The notes: generated by a model not told the origin, from the letters alone. A stretch of 64,000 nt of DNA from an uncultured Polaribacter sp. (GCF_947501385.1 NZ_CANMVP010000020.1:31894-95893), one strand, 5' to 3'. Positions 53,601 through 63,878 are shown, counted from the stretch's first letter. Numbers and translations: made by a program.

Positions 53601-53821
53601 CCTTTTAAATTGTCTTCTATTTTTAGTACAACACCTTCTTCCATTTCTGCTGGTGAAGCTCCAGGATATGCCAAAGTAATTCTAATTAACTGAGAGTCTA
53701 CCAATGGAAAAAAGGAAGATTTCATGCTAAACGCACCAATAAAACCAAAAATAATAAAGGCAATAATAATTACATTTACAGCAACAGGATATTTTATAAA
53801 ATAAGTAATGATTTTTTTCAT
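50624..53821 (-). CDS. Efflux RND transporter permease subunit (second system, HAE-like)
   Basis: A 1065-residue AcrB-family pump of the kind paired with HlyD adaptors in multidrug efflux. The first helix (VAVNVIIIAFIIFGFIGAF) is followed by LIRITLAYPGASPAEMEEGV. Helix 4 carries the relay GILVDDGIVIGENIYHHYYD with the paired Asp. The second half has IMIPFSMIGVIWGHY and IGIMVNDGLVLIGKF. It starts 3 bp after the adaptor and overlaps tolC, so the three form a tight operon. Substrates may be hydrophobic compounds; not predictable. Confidence 0.94.
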   Translation of the reverse strand: MKKIITYFIKYPVAVNVIIIAFIIFGFIGAFSMKSSFFPLVDSQLIRITLAYPGASPAEMEEGVVLKIEDNLKGIVGVERVTSVSSENSASVNVEVEKGKNIDIVLSDVKNAVDRVPSFPSGMEPPVIAKVESIRPTISFTISGENVSLKALKQYARNVENDIRGIEGISQVEISGFPEEEIEIAVRENDLRAYNLSFTEVANAVRNSNILITGGNIKTADEDYLIRASNRSYYGIELQNLIVRTEANGNIIRLKDIATLRDTWSETPDRLYYNGNLAIDITVSNTNNEDLISSADRIKEYIDKYNQQQQNVQLSVTSDRSITLNGRTKLLIENGVVGILLVLFFLALFLNVRLAIWVAFGLPVAFLGMFIFAAQFGVTINVLSLFGMIIVIGILVDDGIVIGENIYHHYYDLGKSKIRAAIDGTMEVIPPIVSAILTTIIAFSTFFFVDGRIGSFFGEVSTIVLLTLSVSLIEALIILPAHIAHSKALDRKKLENGEDKKTNKLDAFFNKVNKRADTLLSNFRDTYYVPFLKFSLNNKIFIFCLFIATLLISFSALEGGIIKSSFFPRVASDRIQISLNMPQGTNEKITDSVISFIEEKVWLINKEYSAKQTGDEDVVENVIKRVGPGSANATLNVNLLPGESRDFSSPEITNAIQKLVGKVYGVESLVFGSGGNFGGSPVAVSLLGNNITELKAVKAELKQELENNPLLKDVTDNDPAGIKEVRIKLKDNAYLLGLNLQSIMSQVRFGFFGFQAQRFQRGQDEIKVWVRFDKKDRSSIKNLDDMRIITPTGTRVPFSEIAMYTIERGDIAINHLEGKREIQITADLKDLETSETDILDNIKTVIMPEILSKYPTVSPMYEGQNREAKKTTDSVQLVGPIILLLIYIVIAFTFRSYSQPILLIIMIPFSMIGVIWGHYIHNFSIGILSFLGIIALIGIMVNDGLVLIGKFNSYLKEGLKYDEALIKAGQSRFRAIFLTSLTTIAGLAPLIFERSRQAQFLIPMAISIAYGIAIATILTLVMLPLMLAVSNTIKVQIKWLRTDKKITKEEVERAIIESKYDEDEI

Positions 53822-53824
53822 AGC

Positions 53825-54940
53825 TTATTTCTTTTTGTTGATTTTTACAATCATACCATCAAAAGCGCCTGGTAAGGTTTGTGTTAGAATTTTATCATTA
53901 TTATTCAATCCTCTAATTACTACATTTTCTGCACCAAAATATACAGGCGTAACATTTACAAGACTTAAAATGCTATCATTTTTTACAGTGTAAACTGCCG
54001 TATTGTCGACTAATAATTTTCTTGAAATTTCTATGGCGTCACTTTCAGATTTTGCAACTAAATCTGCCTCTAAAAACATGCCTTCTTTTAAATCAGAACT
54101 TTTTACATCTATAAAAGCCTTTATGGTTTGCGAAACTTGATCTACTCTACCGTTTACTCGAACCACATTACCAATGTATTGTTTTGATTTTTCTAAATTA
54201 GAAAGTGCTACAGCATTGCCCACTTTTAATAAATCTGCAAATTCTGAATTTATAGAAACTTCCATTTCATAGATACTTGGATCTATAAATTCGCCCAATT
54301 TTTGTCCTACTCTTACCAAGGTTCCAGGACTTACGAGCGCTTCTGTTAAAATTCCAGAAAAAGGCGCTCTTATTCTGTGTTTTGAATACCGAACTTCTAC
54401 ATTTTTAACATTGTAATACGCTGTTAGAATTCCTCTACCAGAAATAAAATATTTTTCTTTATCTGTGGTAAATTCTGGTAATTTAGGCGTTGTTTTATTA
54501 ATGTCAAAACTTTTTAAATAAGCTTCCCATTTTTCGAATTCGTTCGGGTAGTCTAATCGTATATCTGGCATTATAGACGTAATTAGATTGTACAAGTTGC
54601 TTTTTTGAGATTGCAAGCTTGCATAAAATTCATCACTATTAATGCTCAATAAAACTTCACCTCTATAATAATTAGTCCCTGCTTTAAATGCTTTTCTTGA
54701 GGGTCTTAAAACACCCTGTACTTCAGAAAAAATATCTATTTTATTTTTTGCAGTAAGATTACCGCTTGCAGATAAGATAATAGGAATTTCTTTATTTTCA
54801 ACATTTTGAACAAAAACCGTTTTTATTTGTTTGTTGAACTTCGGTTTTGGTTTTTGGTTTTTTTCTACAATATAGTTTCCTAATAAAATAGCACCTATAA
54901 TAGCTAAAACACCTAAGATAGCTAGAATTATTTTTCTCAT
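53825..54940 (-). CDS. HlyD-type efflux periplasmic adaptor (second system)
   Basis: A 371-residue adaptor. An N-terminal anchor (IILAILGVLAIIGAILLGNY) is followed by NLTAKNKIDIFSEVQGVL, the first lipoyl half, an unusual long hairpin region with SFDINKTTPKLPEFTTDKEKY, and the second half APFSGILTEALVSPGTLVRVG. The beta-barrel and membrane-proximal domain end DGMIVKINKKK. It is first in the operon, about 50 bp after a -7 box. Confidence 0.9.
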   Translation of the reverse strand: MRKIILAILGVLAIIGAILLGNYIVEKNQKPKPKFNKQIKTVFVQNVENKEIPIILSASGNLTAKNKIDIFSEVQGVLRPSRKAFKAGTNYYRGEVLLSINSDEFYASLQSQKSNLYNLITSIMPDIRLDYPNEFEKWEAYLKSFDINKTTPKLPEFTTDKEKYFISGRGILTAYYNVKNVEVRYSKHRIRAPFSGILTEALVSPGTLVRVGQKLGEFIDPSIYEMEVSINSEFADLLKVGNAVALSNLEKSKQYIGNVVRVNGRVDQVSQTIKAFIDVKSSDLKEGMFLEADLVAKSESDAIEISRKLLVDNTAVYTVKNDSILSLVNVTPVYFGAENVVIRGLNNNDKILTQTLPGAFDGMIVKINKKK

Positions 54941-54993
54941 AATTAGTGGGTTGAACTTTCTAAAAGAATAAAGAAAGATTTTTATAGTTATTG

Positions 54994-55001
54994 CAAAGAT
55001 A
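54994..55001 (-). promoter_or_regulatory. -7 box of the second RND operon
   Basis: The minus strand reads TATCTTTG, a TAnnTTTG match 53 bp before the adaptor ATG. It lies in the 326-bp gap 54941-55266, which is otherwise AT-rich. The only other item there is a 13-codon frame (55229-55270, MQITTENSKILTI) whose stop overlaps the next gene's TTG start. Confidence 0.5.
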
Positions 55002-55266
55002 CTTTTTAGACATTTGGCATTTTGTATCGTTTAAAACAACTTTGTTAAAGAAACGTTATAATTGCCCGTTTTCTACTCTAAAAACTTGAAATCACTTTTT
55101 TTTTAGGGTTGATATAACGACAAATACTATAAATGTTTTCTACATTTAAAGTTTCTAAAGCTCAAATAAATATTTTATTAGAAATAAAAACATATCTTAT
55201 AAAATATAATTTAATTGAAAACAGTACGATGCAAATAACTACAGAAAACTCAAAAATATTAACTAT

Positions 55267-56433
55267 TTGATTTGCTACTCTAACACAAACACCGCTTTAT
55301 TTTTCTCTTCTATTGAAGAAATTCCTTTAGAAATTTGGGACTCTCTCCAGTGTGAAAAGAACATTTATTTTCATCAGGGATTTTTAAAATCTATTGAGAA
55401 AAATCATCCAGAAATTACGTTTTCTTATATTGTTTTGGTTGATGATCATGAGCTTCCCATTGCTTTTTCATCTATTCAAGTGATCGATTTTTATATCAAT
55501 TCAATTCAGAATGATTTTGATTTTTTAAAGAATTTAGGAAGAAGATTACGCATTTTAAAAGATAACAGACCTTTAAAACTATTAATATCTGGAAACACTT
55601 TTGTAAGTGGAGAACATGGGCTCTTTATAAAGCAAGACCAAGACAAACAGAAAGTAATTCTAGCGTTGGCAAAAGCAATTAATCATTTTGTAAATTCTAA
55701 CAAAGCATTGAAAAATAAGATTGATGCTTTTCTACTGAAAGACTTTGTAAATGAATCTTTATTTATAACAGAAAAATTAAAAGAAGTAAGCTACAATCCG
55801 TTTTCTGTAGAACCAAATATGATGCTAAGTATAGACGATAATTGGCAAAGTTTTGATGATTATTTAGCCGCTATGAAGACCAAATTTCGTGTAAAAGCAA
55901 AAAAAGCGTTCAAACAAAGTGCTGCTCTTAAAATAGAAGATATAACTCTTGCGAATATAGAAAGTAAGGTCTCTGAAATGACCTCTTTGTATAAAAAAGT
56001 TGCTGCGAGTTCGAATTTTAATTTAGGCGATTTTAATTTAGAGACCTATAAAGATCTTAAAGAAAATTTAGGCGAAAACTATATTTTAAAATCCTTTTAT
56101 CTCAACGATAAATTAGTTGGTTTTATGTCTGGTATTGTTAACAACAACTCTTTAGATGCGCATTTTGTTGGCATCGATTATGCTTTAAACAGAACCTATG
56201 CCATCTACCAAAGAATGTTGTATTCCTACATAGAAATCGCGATTCATAAAAAGTTAAAAAGAATCAATTTTGGAAGAACTGCCAGTGAAATTAAAAGTTC
56301 TGTGGGTGCAATCCCCGAAGATTTAACCATGTATCTTCGTCATAAAAAAACCATTACAAACAAAATTTTAAAGTTATTTTTGCAACGAATTCAGCCAACA
56401 CCTTTTCAACAAAAATTTCCATTTAAAAAGTAA
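55267..56433 (+). CDS. GNAT-type acetyltransferase-like protein (peptidogalycan/BioF2-like)
   Basis: A 388-residue cytoplasmic protein. The C-terminal half matches the GNAT_6/BioF2-like domain (PF13480): DDYLAAMKTKFRVKAKKAFK, the strand pair ILKSFYLNDKLVGFMSGIVN, and LNRTYAIYQRMLYSYIEIAI with KRINFGRTASEIKSSVGA. The N-terminus (IEEIPLEIWDSLQCEKNIYF, HQGFLKSIEKNHPEI) resembles FemAB-like proteins that transfer aminoacyl or acyl groups. No ATG exists near the front; the first usable start is TTG at 55267, or an ATT at 55258. It precedes tesB by 5 bp. Substrate unknown. Confidence 0.8.
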   Translation: MICYSNTNTALFFSSIEEIPLEIWDSLQCEKNIYFHQGFLKSIEKNHPEITFSYIVLVDDHELPIAFSSIQVIDFYINSIQNDFDFLKNLGRRLRILKDNRPLKLLISGNTFVSGEHGLFIKQDQDKQKVILALAKAINHFVNSNKALKNKIDAFLLKDFVNESLFITEKLKEVSYNPFSVEPNMMLSIDDNWQSFDDYLAAMKTKFRVKAKKAFKQSAALKIEDITLANIESKVSEMTSLYKKVAASSNFNLGDFNLETYKDLKENLGENYILKSFYLNDKLVGFMSGIVNNNSLDAHFVGIDYALNRTYAIYQRMLYSYIEIAIHKKLKRINFGRTASEIKSSVGAIPEDLTMYLRHKKTITNKILKLFLQRIQPTPFQQKFPFKK

Positions 56434-56438
56434 AATAA

Positions 56439-57378
<940 letters not shown>

Positions 57379-57428
57379 AAAATAAAAATTCTACAACTTT
57401 TGAAACTTTGAAACTAAAAAAATAAAAT

Positions 57429-57779
57429 ATGAATGACGCTTTATTATATGTATTTACAACCAACGGGATCCTGTTTTTAATTAGTATTCTTTTTTTTAAA
57501 TTTCCACCGAAAAAGATAAATAGTCTTTATGGTTATAAAACACCTAAAGCAATGCAAAACCAACAAATCTGGGATTTTGCAAACACTACCTTCAATAGAA
57601 GTTTTCTAATCTATGCTGGTATTTCTTTTCTTGCAGGTTTGGTATTTGCAGAGTTTTTAAAGGCCGAATTAACTTGGCAGCCCATGGCTTTTGTTTTTTT
57701 AACAATCATAGTTAGTATTGTAAAAACCGAAAAAGCGTTGACCGAAAATTTTACAGAAGAAGGGAAAAGAAAAAAATAG
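57429..57779 (+). CDS. SdpI/YhfL-type small membrane protein
   Basis: A 116-residue membrane protein with three or so helices ([36 protein letters not shown] and [17 protein letters not shown]). The segment [19 protein letters not shown] with [10 protein letters not shown] resembles SdpI family members, where Y-G-Y-R-T-x-x-S/A-M is the conserved loop. It follows the GTAGGCA tandem repeat and converges with the TonB receptor gene. SdpI proteins give immunity to a peptide toxin in Bacillus, but most homologues have unknown roles. Confidence 0.8.
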   Translation: MNDALLYVFTTNGILFLISILFFKFPPKKINSLYGYKTPKAMQNQQIWDFANTTFNRSFLIYAGISFLAGLVFAEFLKAELTWQPMAFVFLTIIVSIVKTEKALTENFTEEGKRKK

Positions 57780-57780
57780 T

Positions 57781-60270
57781 TTAAAAATTAGCCATAAATG
57801 AGATCGATAAATTTCTTCCTGCAGAAGCAACTCCTGAAGCAAATTCTATATAATGTTCGTCTAATAAATTATCGAGTCTTGCTTGTACAGAGAAGTTAGA
57901 ATTCACAACATATCTTCCATTCAAACCTAAAGTAATCCAACTTGGTGTGCCGTAAAATTTATTTACATCCTCTGTCGCATTTTGATTTACAATGGGTGTT
58001 AAATCATGATTGTCTATTCCTTCTGTGATATTAAAATCTTCAATATCTTTTTTAGAATTAAAACGAAGATTTGCGCCTAATTCTATTTTATCTAGCTTGT
58101 AGTTTACTTCAAACTGCCCAAATAAAGGCGGAATTGAAGACATCGGCTCATTGGTATCATAGGTTCTTCCTTTTGTATAGGTGATAAAACCAGAAGTGTT
58201 CCATCTGTTAGAAATTTTCCCTAAATAGTTGGCTGTAAAACCAGTGATATACGCTCTGTCTTTATTTTGATTGGAAACTGCATTTCCAAATTCACCATCA
58301 AACTCTACTTGTCTTACACTACCATCTTCATTATACACAAAATCTCTTTGAATATAATTGTCTAGCAATGTGTAATAAAAATTGGCTCCAAAACGGAACT
58401 TCTTATCATTAAAATATTTCTGAATTCCGAATTCTGCACTGTAGGCGAATTCTGGTGTTTCATTCACATTCGGTATGGTAATATTTCCTGCTTTTTCACG
58501 AACCCTACCTACATCATCTATGTTTGGAGAACGAAAACCTGAAGAAATAACCGTGTTTAATTGCCAATTATTATTGGGTCTAAAAACATATCCAAGACTT
58601 GCGGTTACCGCAGCATTATTTAAACTAATATTTTTGTCTTCAAATTCAAGAAAGGTTTCATCAATCCACTTCGCTTTTAAATGTGTGTTGGTAAATCGAA
58701 TCCCAGAATTTAATGTAGATCTGCTACTAAGATCTTGTCTATAATCTGCATAAACCGCAGAGCTTACATAACTACTTCCACCGTCTGGATATCGAGATTG
58801 TACTTTAAAATCATCAGAAAAACCATTAATTTCTCCGTTTTCGATATTTAATGTTTTACCATACGAATTAGAATTTACATCATTATGAGTAACCTCAAAA
58901 CCATACGAAAGTGTTCTTGTTTTATCTTCTGTTAGTGATACAGAAAAATCTCCATTAACACTTAAAACTTCTACAGTTTCTTCTCTATAAGAGCGATCTA
59001 GACTTCCAAACTTTCTTTGAATTCTACTTTCTTGTATATTTTGATAAGCAGCAGTGATAGCTCCTGTTTCTAGCCAAAATTCATTCGGATTTATTAATAA
59101 TTGAGAAGAAATTAACAAACGTTTTTGAGGACCGTAATACCATTCTGCAAACTTTAAATCAGAGATATCTGTTTCGTCATCTAATTCTGTTAGTCTGTCG
59201 AACCTAGGAATGTCTGAAGATGTAGAATATTGAAGGTTTACTTTTAAATCTGTATTTTTTGATAAAGGAACAAAGAATTTCTGTAAAACATCTGTTTGAT
59301 TGTAACCTGTATTTCTCTGTAAATTAGGATCAGAATTCTTCGTTGGGTCTATCTTATAATTTCCATTTAAATTTTCTGAAAAATAAAATACTTTCCCCCA
59401 ATCTTCAAAACCATGCGAACGATTTTCACCTGCTTTTAAATCACCAAAATCACTATAAGAAACACTTGTTAAAGATGCCCAATTTTTTCTTCGAATCTCT
59501 GCGGTAACATTTGTTGTAATTTCTTGGTTAATTGTAGAAAATCTAGAAAAAAACTGACTTTTCACTTCATTTTCTTCAGATAATTTTGGTGTTTTTGTAT
59601 AATAATGAATAACACCTCCTAAAGCATCTGAACCATAAATTACAGAGGAAGGTCCAAATACAACTTCTGTTTTGTCTAACATATTTGGCGCAACAGAAAT
59701 GGCATTTTGTAAATGTCCTTTTCTATAAATCGCATTGTTCATACGAACACCATCTACCACCAACAAAACACGGTTAGATTCCATACCACGAATTACTGGA
59801 CTTCCACCCCCAAATTGAGATTTTTGAACTTTAATTCCTGGAATTGTGGCCAGTAAGTCTGCTGAAGTTTGCGGAGATATTTTTTGAATTTCTCTTGCAT
59901 TTAACACCGCAATTTGTTCTGCAATTCTATTTGTTTTTGCCTCTTTTTTAAAAACCGATAAAACTATTTCGTCTAATTGCTCAGATTCTTTTGTTAAATA
60001 AACAATGTAATTTTTAGTTTTTAAAGTAGATTTTCGTACTCTTAAAACGGCATAAGAAATATGAGAAAATGTAATAGTTTCTATATTTTTAAAATCAGAA
60101 ATCGCTACAAAACCATTTTTATCTGTTGTTAGATTTACAGCGCCATTGTCTCCAAAAACACTAACATTTCTAACCACTTTGCCTGTTTGTTTGTCTAAAA
60201 CTTTTACTTTTTGAGAAAAAGCGATACTGCTAATTAAAAAAAGGATTGTAAAAAATAAATATTTCATCAA
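57781..60270 (-). CDS. TonB-dependent receptor, heme/siderophore-type
   Basis: An 829-residue outer-membrane gated channel. After the signal peptide (YLFFTILFLISSIAFS) comes a carboxypeptidase-D-like fold (KQTGKVVRNVSVFGDNGAV), then the plug with SADLLATIPGIKVQKSQFGG and SPVIRGMESNRVLLVVDGVR, the pattern found in hemoglobin/heme-type receptors. NNAIYRKGHLQNAISVAPN and FGPSSVIYGSDALGGVIHYY complete the plug. The 22-strand barrel ends in GRNLSISFMANF with an aromatic residue. Its ATG overlaps recO by 4 bp. The ligand is not certain. Confidence 0.9.
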   Translation of the reverse strand: MMKYLFFTILFLISSIAFSQKVKVLDKQTGKVVRNVSVFGDNGAVNLTTDKNGFVAISDFKNIETITFSHISYAVLRVRKSTLKTKNYIVYLTKESEQLDEIVLSVFKKEAKTNRIAEQIAVLNAREIQKISPQTSADLLATIPGIKVQKSQFGGGSPVIRGMESNRVLLVVDGVRMNNAIYRKGHLQNAISVAPNMLDKTEVVFGPSSVIYGSDALGGVIHYYTKTPKLSEENEVKSQFFSRFSTINQEITTNVTAEIRRKNWASLTSVSYSDFGDLKAGENRSHGFEDWGKVFYFSENLNGNYKIDPTKNSDPNLQRNTGYNQTDVLQKFFVPLSKNTDLKVNLQYSTSSDIPRFDRLTELDDETDISDLKFAEWYYGPQKRLLISSQLLINPNEFWLETGAITAAYQNIQESRIQRKFGSLDRSYREETVEVLSVNGDFSVSLTEDKTRTLSYGFEVTHNDVNSNSYGKTLNIENGEINGFSDDFKVQSRYPDGGSSYVSSAVYADYRQDLSSRSTLNSGIRFTNTHLKAKWIDETFLEFEDKNISLNNAAVTASLGYVFRPNNNWQLNTVISSGFRSPNIDDVGRVREKAGNITIPNVNETPEFAYSAEFGIQKYFNDKKFRFGANFYYTLLDNYIQRDFVYNEDGSVRQVEFDGEFGNAVSNQNKDRAYITGFTANYLGKISNRWNTSGFITYTKGRTYDTNEPMSSIPPLFGQFEVNYKLDKIELGANLRFNSKKDIEDFNITEGIDNHDLTPIVNQNATEDVNKFYGTPSWITLGLNGRYVVNSNFSVQARLDNLLDEHYIEFASGVASAGRNLSISFMANF

Positions 60271-60989
60271 TTAAAAACTGCTTCTAAAATTTGTAAGGAT
60301 TTTGGTTTTCTAAAACCGTCCAAATGTAATTCAAAATATCTTATTATAAGTTGTAAAACCAATTGCCTTTCGTTTTTACTAAAAGACACTTTTTCTATAT
60401 CATCAAAATTTATGCCTAACAACTTTTTAAACTGATAAAATTCGTTTCCTGAAATTACATTTTTATTAGCAGTTGATGCTGAGAAACTTCCATTTAACAA
60501 ATCGAAACCAAAAATTTCGTTTTCTGTGATGTCTGGATAAAAACCTAAATATTTCGTTGAATTCAGCAGAAAAAGTAAATGAAAATTAGCTATTTTATCG
60601 TGCACATCTAACCAAACTAAGGCAGTTTCTAAATAGTTGTAAAAATGTATGTTCTTTTCTTCCTCTTGAATGCTATTGGTCAAAACTTCAGAAATAAATA
60701 AGACAACAGATTGCTTTACAATATCTCTATAAATAGTTTTGTATGGATTTAAAATTTGAACTTCTTTTAGAGTATTAAGTGTACCCTTTGAATTATGATT
60801 CGCCACTAAAGTTAGCTGCGTTAAAGGCTGAAAATAGGCAACTTTAATTCCGCCTTTTTTCGCTTTTAAAATTCCTTTTATAATATAAGATTTAACACCT
60901 TCTTGCTCTGTATAACATTTTACAATTAAGCTAGTGTCACTAAATTTTAAGGAGCTTAAAACGATTGCTTTTGTTGTTATTGAAGCCAT
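60267..60989 (-). CDS. recO: DNA repair protein RecO
   Basis: A 240-residue mediator that loads RecA through RecFOR. The OB-fold N-terminus reads KAIVLSSLKFSDTSLIVKCY, followed by YIIKGILKAKKGGIKVAYFQ and the strand LTLVANHN. The helical rest contains LFISEVLTNSIQEEEKN, and the end is SLQILEAVF. The usual zinc site cysteines are absent, as in other Bacteroidota RecO. Start and stop overlap its neighbours (1 bp with porZ, 4 bp with the TonB gene). Confidence 0.9.
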   Translation of the reverse strand: MASITTKAIVLSSLKFSDTSLIVKCYTEQEGVKSYIIKGILKAKKGGIKVAYFQPLTQLTLVANHNSKGTLNTLKEVQILNPYKTIYRDIVKQSVVLFISEVLTNSIQEEEKNIHFYNYLETALVWLDVHDKIANFHLLFLLNSTKYLGFYPDITENEIFGFDLLNGSFSASTANKNVISGNEFYQFKKLLGINFDDIEKVSFSKNERQLVLQLIIRYFELHLDGFRKPKSLQILEAVFN

Positions 60990-63313
60990 TAGTTCACAAT
61001 CGCAATTTTGGTAACAGCACTTTCTGAAGCGTCATCATTTGATAATAAAACGATGTAGATTCCAGAAGCCACAGTATTTCCTGCTAGGTTTTTTTTATTC
61101 CAAACTACTTTTCCTCCTTGTAACTCTTGCCCTTCAACCACATTTGTTTCATACACCAAATTACCAGCAACATCTAAAATTTTTACATTTGTTCCTTTAG
61201 GTAAATGCGTACCATTTCTACCATCTATAGTAACAGTCTCGTGATTTTTCAGGGCAGGATTTGGATATGCGTAAACAGCGCCTAAAACATCACCAAAAGG
61301 TGCCACATTGCTATTGTAAGCCACAATACCTTTGTCTGTAGCAAAGTATACTTTCCCTGTAGTAGTATCTACTTTTATTTTTAGAATTCTGTTAGAAGGT
61401 AAAGGCGAATTTTGTTTGCTGAAGTTTGCAATAGTGGTTTGCCCACTTGGGTTTGTATACAATGCACCACCGTTGTCTGTTCCAATCCATTTATTATCTG
61501 CTCCATCAACAAATATGGTATTAATTGTTTGATCTCCTGCTAACTTGTTTGCAACACCATCATCTAAAATTATAATAGGATTGGCATTAGAAACGGTTTC
61601 TTCAAAAATACCTGAAGCATTGGTATAAACAACCAGACCAGATCTTGTACCCAACCAAATACTATTACTTCTATCTACAGCAACAGTTCTTACTGTTGCA
61701 TCTGGTAAGTTCCCTAAATTAGGCGTTGCAATTAAAGACTTTTTTCTATTTCCATTTTCATTAAACACAAAAACACCGTTATTTCTAGAGCCATACCAAA
61801 CACTGTTATTTCTATCTATAATCATTTCACTCAAACCAAATGATGCACTTGTCTTAACAGATCCCATATCATAACTAGACCATTGACCATTCACGGATAG
61901 TTTTTTTAACTCATTTGGCACCCCAATATTTGTTACCCACAAATTACCTTGACTGTCTAAAGCTGTTCCACTAATTCTAAGAGTAACTCTACTTGGGTCT
62001 AAAACTTCAATATCTTGCAATGGACTATTTAAATGATTATAAAAGGTGGTAATTTCATCATTTTCTACGACCAAAAGACCTCCCGAAGCCACACTATTTA
62101 CATTGCTAGTGCTCCCAAAAGAACTTATATATACCTTGTTTTCAGCATTTGTATCTATAGTAATATGGCTTAAATCTGTTACAGGAAAAGCAGGATTGTA
62201 TGGTGTATTGATCCAATTTTCTCCATTGAAATGGCTAAAACCTTGTTTATTTAAAACTGGAGTAAACGTACCATCATAACCACCGTAAACTACCCATAAA
62301 TCAGCATTATTTGCAGCTATTGAAAACACTTCATTAGATAGGGGACCTTCTGGATGAATTTCTAAATAATCATTTGGTTGATTGAATGTTGCTGCTAATA
62401 TTCCGAACTCTTGAGTTGCTAAAAAAGCGGTGTTATTTTCAAAAAAGGCGGTATTTAAAGAATAGTCAAAATTACTATCTGATGAAAATTGACCAACTTC
62501 ACTCATATTTACATCAAGAACTACGGCTAATGTATTTAAGGAAATACTCAAGTTTGTAGAAGATTCTTTAATACTTGTAATATTTTCAGAAAAATTTCTT
62601 ACTTCCACTAAATTTGTTCCATCAAACTCAAACAATTTAGAGCCTTCAAAAACATATAAATCATTTAATAAAGAAATTCCTTTAAAGTTTCTACCAGAAA
62701 ACAATTGTTGCCAATTATTGTAATCGATAAGGGTATTACTAGTAATATCTGCCTTAAAAATACCATTTTCTGTTACAGCATAAATTATATTATTAGCAAT
62801 AATGGTTTCATTTATTTTTACAGCGGCAGAATTATTCCCAATAAAATAAGTATCTCCAAATTCTAATTTTTCTATATCATAAACTACCACTGCAAAAGGT
62901 GTAGATAAGTACAATTTGTTATTAAATTCTGAGATGTGATTGATGCTTTTTTCTCCAGATTGATTAAAATTAACAATATCCGAAGAAATCGTAATGGTTC
63001 CATCATCATCTACAACCTCAACCAAACCATTCTCATAACCAATTACCAATCTTTTAAAAGCACTATTGTAATAAATAGCGGTAGTAGTTTCACCGGATAA
63101 ACCTTGTACAGAAGAGAGCTTATCAACATCACCATTAGAAACATTGTAAGTAAACACAGCATTATCTGACAGTGCGTAAATGATATTATTTACCTTTGTA
63201 AAATTTTTTACATTATTATAGGAATAAAAATCTTCCCAAGAAGCACTATAATCTGTTTGAGAGTTTATTGTGAAAGAAATAATTAGAATATAAAAAGAAA
63301 AGAGTTTTTTCAT
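60989..63313 (-). CDS. porZ: PorZ-like T9SS beta-propeller protein with type A sorting domain
   Basis: A 774-residue surface protein; PorZ of Porphyromonas supplies anionic lipopolysaccharide to the T9SS sortase. The signal peptide is MKKLFSFYILIISFTINSQT. Beta-propeller repeats follow: WEDFYSYNNVKNFTKVNNII, LVIGYENGLVEVV, then later blades such as SVWYGSRNNGVFVFNENG and SIWLGTRSGLVVY. The C-terminal sorting domain runs from AYPNPALKNHETVTI through VKILDVAGNLVYE to SGIYIVLLSND and KIAIVN. The upstream in-frame TTG at 63334 is rejected because the ATG at 63313 gives the signal directly. It is cotranscribed with recO. Confidence 0.85.
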   Translation of the reverse strand: MKKLFSFYILIISFTINSQTDYSASWEDFYSYNNVKNFTKVNNIIYALSDNAVFTYNVSNGDVDKLSSVQGLSGETTTAIYYNSAFKRLVIGYENGLVEVVDDDGTITISSDIVNFNQSGEKSINHISEFNNKLYLSTPFAVVVYDIEKLEFGDTYFIGNNSAAVKINETIIANNIIYAVTENGIFKADITSNTLIDYNNWQQLFSGRNFKGISLLNDLYVFEGSKLFEFDGTNLVEVRNFSENITSIKESSTNLSISLNTLAVVLDVNMSEVGQFSSDSNFDYSLNTAFFENNTAFLATQEFGILAATFNQPNDYLEIHPEGPLSNEVFSIAANNADLWVVYGGYDGTFTPVLNKQGFSHFNGENWINTPYNPAFPVTDLSHITIDTNAENKVYISSFGSTSNVNSVASGGLLVVENDEITTFYNHLNSPLQDIEVLDPSRVTLRISGTALDSQGNLWVTNIGVPNELKKLSVNGQWSSYDMGSVKTSASFGLSEMIIDRNNSVWYGSRNNGVFVFNENGNRKKSLIATPNLGNLPDATVRTVAVDRSNSIWLGTRSGLVVYTNASGIFEETVSNANPIIILDDGVANKLAGDQTINTIFVDGADNKWIGTDNGGALYTNPSGQTTIANFSKQNSPLPSNRILKIKVDTTTGKVYFATDKGIVAYNSNVAPFGDVLGAVYAYPNPALKNHETVTIDGRNGTHLPKGTNVKILDVAGNLVYETNVVEGQELQGGKVVWNKKNLAGNTVASGIYIVLLSNDDASESAVTKIAIVN

Positions 63314-63331
63314 TGAAATATGATATCGATT

Positions 63332-63339
63332 CAAAGATA
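63332..63339 (-). promoter_or_regulatory. -7 box of the porZ-recO-TonB receptor operon
   Basis: The minus strand reads TATCTTTG, a TAnnTTTG match 19 bp before the porZ ATG. A TTG lies 14 bp upstream and another 23 bp upstream, neither at the best spacing. Confidence 0.5.
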
Positions 63340-63401
63340 TTTATTTATTGTTACAATAACGCCAAAAGATACTACATTAGTACAATATTGAAAAGGATTT
63401 T

Positions 63402-63875
63402 ATGGGCATAGAAATAGAAAGAAAATTTTTAGTAAAAAACCTAGATTTTAAAAAGGAGAGTTTTAAAAAAAATTATCTAAAACAGGGGTATTTAAATTCT
63501 GATAATAGGAGAACCGTAAGAATTAGAATTACAGATGAAAATGCTTTTATTACGATAAAGGGAAAATCTAACAAAGATGGAACCACTAGATTTGAGTGGG
63601 AAAAAGAAATAGCAATCTCTGAAGCTGAAGAACTGTTACTTCTTTCTGAAACAAACCTGATTGAAAAAAATAGGTATCTCATTAAAAAAGGATCACATAC
63701 TTTTGAAGTTGATGAGTTTTTAGGTGATAATTTAGGGCTAATCGTTGCAGAAGTAGAATTAAATTCTGAAGATGAACAATTTGAGAAACCGAACTGGCTG
63801 GCTAAAGAAGTTACTGGAAAAATAAAGTATTACAATTCTAACCTAAGTAAACATCCATTTAAAAAATGGGCATAA
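63402..63875 (+). CDS. CYTH domain protein (triphosphate tunnel enzyme family)
   Basis: A 157-residue CYTH protein. The hallmark ExExK motif is at the N-terminus, GIEIERKFLV (Glu4, Glu6, Lys8). Further tunnel residues appear in TVRIRITDENAFITIKGKS, RFEWEKEI and FEVDEFLGDNLGLIVAEVEL, and KHPFKKW ends the domain. Members hydrolyse triphosphates such as inorganic triphosphate or thiamine triphosphate; the substrate here is unknown. It is divergent from porZ with a 88-bp gap. Confidence 0.92.
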   Translation: MGIEIERKFLVKNLDFKKESFKKNYLKQGYLNSDNRRTVRIRITDENAFITIKGKSNKDGTTRFEWEKEIAISEAEELLLLSETNLIEKNRYLIKKGSHTFEVDEFLGDNLGLIVAEVELNSEDEQFEKPNWLAKEVTGKIKYYNSNLSKHPFKKWA

Positions 63876-63878
63876 AAA

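Noticed and set aside
54941..55266. Regulator or small RNA in the gap before the GNAT-like gene
   Set aside because: Only a 13-codon frame and AT-rich sequence are visible; the -7 box found points to the RND operon.
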